A stretch of 64,000 nt of DNA, from positions 1,612,001 through 1,676,000 of the forward strand of contig NZ_CP115841.1 in the NCBI RefSeq assembly GCF_013318015.2, read 5' to 3'. A program made the translations under genes and the position numbers. The DNA is from Agrobacterium tumefaciens (GTDB lineage: Bacteria > Pseudomonadota > Alphaproteobacteria > Rhizobiales > Rhizobiaceae). Positions 61,423 to 64,000 of this stretch are shown here, piece by piece. The notes under the pieces are model-generated. The model searched no databases, had not been told where the DNA came from, and saw only the letters and a list, made by a program, of their open reading frames with translations. Position 1 is the first letter of the stretch. Every line of letters begins with the position of its first letter.

Positions 61423-63168
61423 TTAGTTGGACTGGCGACGCAGGAACGCCGGAATTTCCAGCTGGTCGTCGTCATGGTGGCTTGCCGAAGAAGGCGTCGC
61501 ACGACCGTGATCGTCAAGCTGGCCACGACGCGGAGCGTAGAGGCTGGCTTCCGGCGAAAGTGCGCGGCGCTGCTGCGGCGCCATGCTCGGCGCATCCATC
61601 ATTTCGGAAGGAACTTCTTCCTCTTCGCGTCGGCCAAGCGAGTTGGTGATGCGCTTCAGAAGACCCATCGGGCCACGCTCTTCCTGGGCTGCAGGAGCTG
61701 CGTGGGCACGGTGATCCATCTCGGCCTTCACGACCGGCGGAAAGTCTTCAACCTTCGGCATGCGGACAGGCTCGGGCTGGCGGGCAACAGGAGCCTGCTC
61801 CTGATAGACCGGAGCCTGCGGCTGCTGCAGACGCGGAGCGGCAACCTGTTCCGGCGCGTGATAGACCGGTGCCGGGGCAACAGGTGCCGGAGCAGCCTGC
61901 TGAACCGGCTGTGCCGGACGGAGAGCTGCCGGTGCTTCAGCCGGAGCGGATGCAAACAGCTTGCTCTGCGGACGGAAATCCTGAGAGGGCTGCTGGTGTG
62001 CTGCGAAACCAAGTTCACGTTCCATTTCGGCTTCCGCCGAACGGATGGTCTGGGCGATCTGGTCTACGGTCTTTGGTGCCTGCGATACTGCTTGTGCAGG
62101 CTGAACTGCGGCCGGAGCGGGAGCAACGGCCGCGGAAGGACGGATAAGCGGCTTGGCGGCTGCGGCGCGCATATCGGCAATGTTCTGTTCGCCAACGCCT
62201 GCAACGCGGTCGATGCCGGTCGCGACGACGGAGACGCGGATGAGACCTTCAAGTGCCTCGTCGAAGGTTGCGCCGAGGATGATGTTGGCATCCGGATCGA
62301 CTTCTTCGCGAATACGGGTAGCCGCTTCGTCGACTTCGAACAGGGTAAGATCGCGACCGCCGGTGATGGAGATCAGGAGGCCCTGTGCGCCCTTCATCGA
62401 GGTTTCGTCGAGCAGCGGGTTGGCGATTGCCGCTTCCGCAGCCTGCATCGCACGGCCCGGACCGGAAGCTTCGCCAGTACCCATCATTGCGCGGCCCATT
62501 TCACGCATGACCGAGCGAACGTCAGCGAAGTCGAGGTTGATGAGACCTTCCTTCACCATCAGATCGGTAATGCAGGCAACGCCGGAATAGAGAACCTGGT
62601 CAGCCATGGCGAAGGCATCGGCAAAGGTCGTCTTGTCGTTGGCAATGCGGAAGAGGTTCTGGTTCGGAATGACGATCAGCGTATCGACGGACTTCTGCAG
62701 TTCCTCGATGCCCTGTTCGGCAAGACGCATGCGGCGACCGCCTTCGAAATGGAAAGGCTTGGTAACGACGCCGACCGTCAGGATACCCTTGTTGCGGGCA
62801 GCCTGTGCGACGACAGGTGCAGCACCCGTGCCGGTACCACCACCCATGCCGGCAGTGACGAAGCACATGTGGGTGCCGTTCAGGTGATCGATGATCTCAT
62901 CGATGCATTCTTCAGCGGCGGCGCGTCCGACTTCCGGCTGGGAACCGGCACCGAGACCCTCGGTGACGTTGACGCCGAGCTGGATGACCCGGTCTGCCTT
63001 CGTCATGGTCAGAGCCTGCGCATCCGTGTTGGCGACGACGAAATCGACACCCTGGAGGCCAGCCGTGATCATGTTGTTGACAGCGTTACCGCCACCGCCG
63101 CCCACACCGAAAACAGTGATGCGTGGCTTCAGCTCGGTGATATCAGGCTTTTGCAGCTGTATCGTCAT
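61423..63168 (-). CDS. ftsZ: Cell division protein FtsZ
   Basis: This 581-residue tubulin homologue forms the division ring. The GTP-binding site shows [13 protein letters not shown] (about 21-33) and the tubulin signature GGGTGTG (109-115); the T7 loop NLDFADV (211-217) completes the site in a polymer. The core ends near residue 320. A Pro/Ala/Gln-rich linker of about 240 residues ends in the conserved tail [10 protein letters not shown], which binds FtsA. This long linker is normal in rhizobia. It is downstream of ftsA with 92 bases between them. Confidence 0.98.
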   Translation of the reverse strand: MTIQLQKPDITELKPRITVFGVGGGGGNAVNNMITAGLQGVDFVVANTDAQALTMTKADRVIQLGVNVTEGLGAGSQPEVGRAAAEECIDEIIDHLNGTHMCFVTAGMGGGTGTGAAPVVAQAARNKGILTVGVVTKPFHFEGGRRMRLAEQGIEELQKSVDTLIVIPNQNLFRIANDKTTFADAFAMADQVLYSGVACITDLMVKEGLINLDFADVRSVMREMGRAMMGTGEASGPGRAMQAAEAAIANPLLDETSMKGAQGLLISITGGRDLTLFEVDEAATRIREEVDPDANIILGATFDEALEGLIRVSVVATGIDRVAGVGEQNIADMRAAAAKPLIRPSAAVAPAPAAVQPAQAVSQAPKTVDQIAQTIRSAEAEMERELGFAAHQQPSQDFRPQSKLFASAPAEAPAALRPAQPVQQAAPAPVAPAPVYHAPEQVAAPRLQQPQAPVYQEQAPVARQPEPVRMPKVEDFPPVVKAEMDHRAHAAPAAQEERGPMGLLKRITNSLGRREEEEVPSEMMDAPSMAPQQRRALSPEASLYAPRRGQLDDHGRATPSSASHHDDDQLEIPAFLRRQSN

Positions 63169-63260
63169 TTTACCATTCCTTCTTTCTCTGGCCGCATCGC
63201 CCCGCTGGCCGATTCTTGAAAACTCAACTTGGAAACCTCAGGCTCACGCCACGAGGCCAC

Positions 63261-64000
63261 TCAGAAACTCTCTTTCAGCCATTGCCCTACCCGGGCTATC
63301 CGGCCGCTACCCGTACCAAACGGCGAGAACATTCCGCCTTGCGCCGCATGAATTTCGATGTCCGCCACCTGCGGATAGATCATCAGTCCGCATGCGGTTG
63401 AAAATGCCGGTCCCTTTGCCGCAACCGGAAGACCCGCAACCCCCATGGGGCGGCCGATACGAACGTTGCGGGCAAGAATGCGCCGTGCCGTTTCCGGCAG
63501 CCCCGTCAGCTGGCTCGCGCCGCCCGTCAGGACAACACGTTTGCCGACGATGGGGCTGAAGCCGGACTTCTGGATACGATCACGGATCAATTCCAGCGTC
63601 TCTTCGATACGCGCCCGCACGATGCGGGTAACAAGTGCCCTTGAAACTTGCGATGGTTGATCGCGATCATCTTCGCCAATCGGCGGGATCGAAATCATGT
63701 CGCGCTCATCCGCGCCATTCAGCAAAGCCGAACCATGCACCACCTTCAGTCTCTCCGCATCTTCGATTCGTGTCGAGAGGCCTCGTGCAAGATCTGTCGT
63801 AACGTGATGGCCGCCAAGGCCGATCGCGTCGGTATGAATGAGACGGCCTTCGGCGAAAACCGAGATCGTCGTGGTGCCGCCGCCCATGTCGATGGCGGCA
63901 CAGCCAAGCTCGACCTCGTCATCGACCAGTGCCGCAAGACCGCTGGCATAGGGCGTCGCCACCATGCCCTCGACCGAGAGATGCGCGCGATTGACGCAAA
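63261..64000 (-). CDS. ftsA: Cell division protein FtsA (5' end outside window)
   Basis: The frame is open to the window edge, so the N-terminal part is missing. The visible 245 residues have the actin-like phosphate 2 and adenosine motifs: CAAIDMGGGTTTISVFAEGRLIHTDAIGLGGHHVTTDLARGL, and VVLTGGASQLTGLPETARRILARNVRIGRP. The C-terminus reads RVGQWLKESF, the amphipathic membrane-binding helix. FtsA tethers FtsZ to the membrane. Gene order ftsA-ftsZ is conserved. Confidence 0.96.
   Translation of the reverse strand, partial: CVNRAHLSVEGMVATPYASGLAALVDDEVELGCAAIDMGGGTTTISVFAEGRLIHTDAIGLGGHHVTTDLARGLSTRIEDAERLKVVHGSALLNGADERDMISIPPIGEDDRDQPSQVSRALVTRIVRARIEETLELIRDRIQKSGFSPIVGKRVVLTGGASQLTGLPETARRILARNVRIGRPMGVAGLPVAAKGPAFSTACGLMIYPQVADIEIHAAQGGMFSPFGTGSGRIARVGQWLKESF

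Noticed and set aside
61399..63219. 606-codon frame opposite ftsZ
   Set aside because: The minus-strand frame is unmistakably FtsZ; the opposite frame is Arg/Gly/Cys-rich shadow.

Overview
The window reads as a chromosomal segment of an alphaproteobacterium of the Rhizobiaceae, most likely Agrobacterium. The clearest marker is a circularly permuted, two-piece ssrA (tmRNA) gene whose tag frame reads ANDNNAKEYALAA, which I recall as the Agrobacterium tag. Consistent with this are the GC-rich codon use, rhizobial small conserved families (DUF2853, DUF4169, DUF2164, DUF2269), a BetI/ChoX choline locus, and an ftsA-ftsZ-lpxC-bamD-recN-ligA block typical of the rhizobial division region. I saw no insertion sequence, prophage, CRISPR array, rRNA or tRNA gene. 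Coding is dense and looks like core chromosome.

Layout. 1-6.7 kb: the end of an SDR-DoxX fusion and a DUF2269 membrane protein; an ArsR-SRPBCC pair; a secreted-repeat protein with an ECF sigma/anti-sigma pair; a LysE exporter; an aldo/keto reductase; and a second ArsR-SRPBCC pair. Both ArsR genes carry inverted repeats over their start codons. 6.7-9.4 kb: ilvI-ilvH (acetolactate synthase), preceded by a ribosome-mediated attenuator with an 18-residue leader peptide rich in Leu/Val/Ile, and ended by a strong terminator. 9.6-20 kb: a HerA-like ATPase; miaA and serB head to head with overlapping start codons; an acetyltransferase; an SDR; a DegP-type protease; hflK-hflC; and thyA-folA. 20-23 kb: ssrA followed directly by sspB, whose product family delivers ssrA-tagged proteins to ClpXP, then three small genes. 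23-33 kb: a large AsmA-family protein, an FAD-linked oxidase and an RND efflux operon. 33-40.5 kb: a UvrD-type helicase, a family 25 glycosyltransferase, and a choline locus (betI divergent from choX plus an alpha/beta hydrolase). 40-54.5 kb: small transporters (DUF606 pair, AzlCD, EamA), a DUF2778 protein, nicotinamidase, an aminopeptidase P, prmA, a Sco protein, a lone cheW, a REP-like repeat pair, an exonuclease and a LysR regulator. 54.5-64 kb: ligA, recN, bamD, lpxC, ftsZ and the truncated ftsA, all on the minus strand, with strong terminators after ftsZ and lpxC.

Functional themes are protein quality control (tmRNA/SspB, HflKC, DegP), envelope biogenesis and division (AsmA, BamD, LpxC, FtsZ/FtsA), DNA maintenance (LigA, RecN, UvrD-like, HerA-like, a DEDDh exonuclease) and metabolism (IlvIH, ThyA/FolA, SerB, PncA). 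The most notable regulatory element is the ilv attenuator: its probable promoter lies so close to the leader AUG that the leader mRNA may be leaderless. I found no clear candidate for a wholly new multi-gene system. The best leads are the ilv leader RNA, the choX-hydrolase pairing without a permease, the solitary HerA-like ATPase, and several very small genes that are easily missed. All starts, motifs and hairpins were read by eye; no database search or folding program was run.
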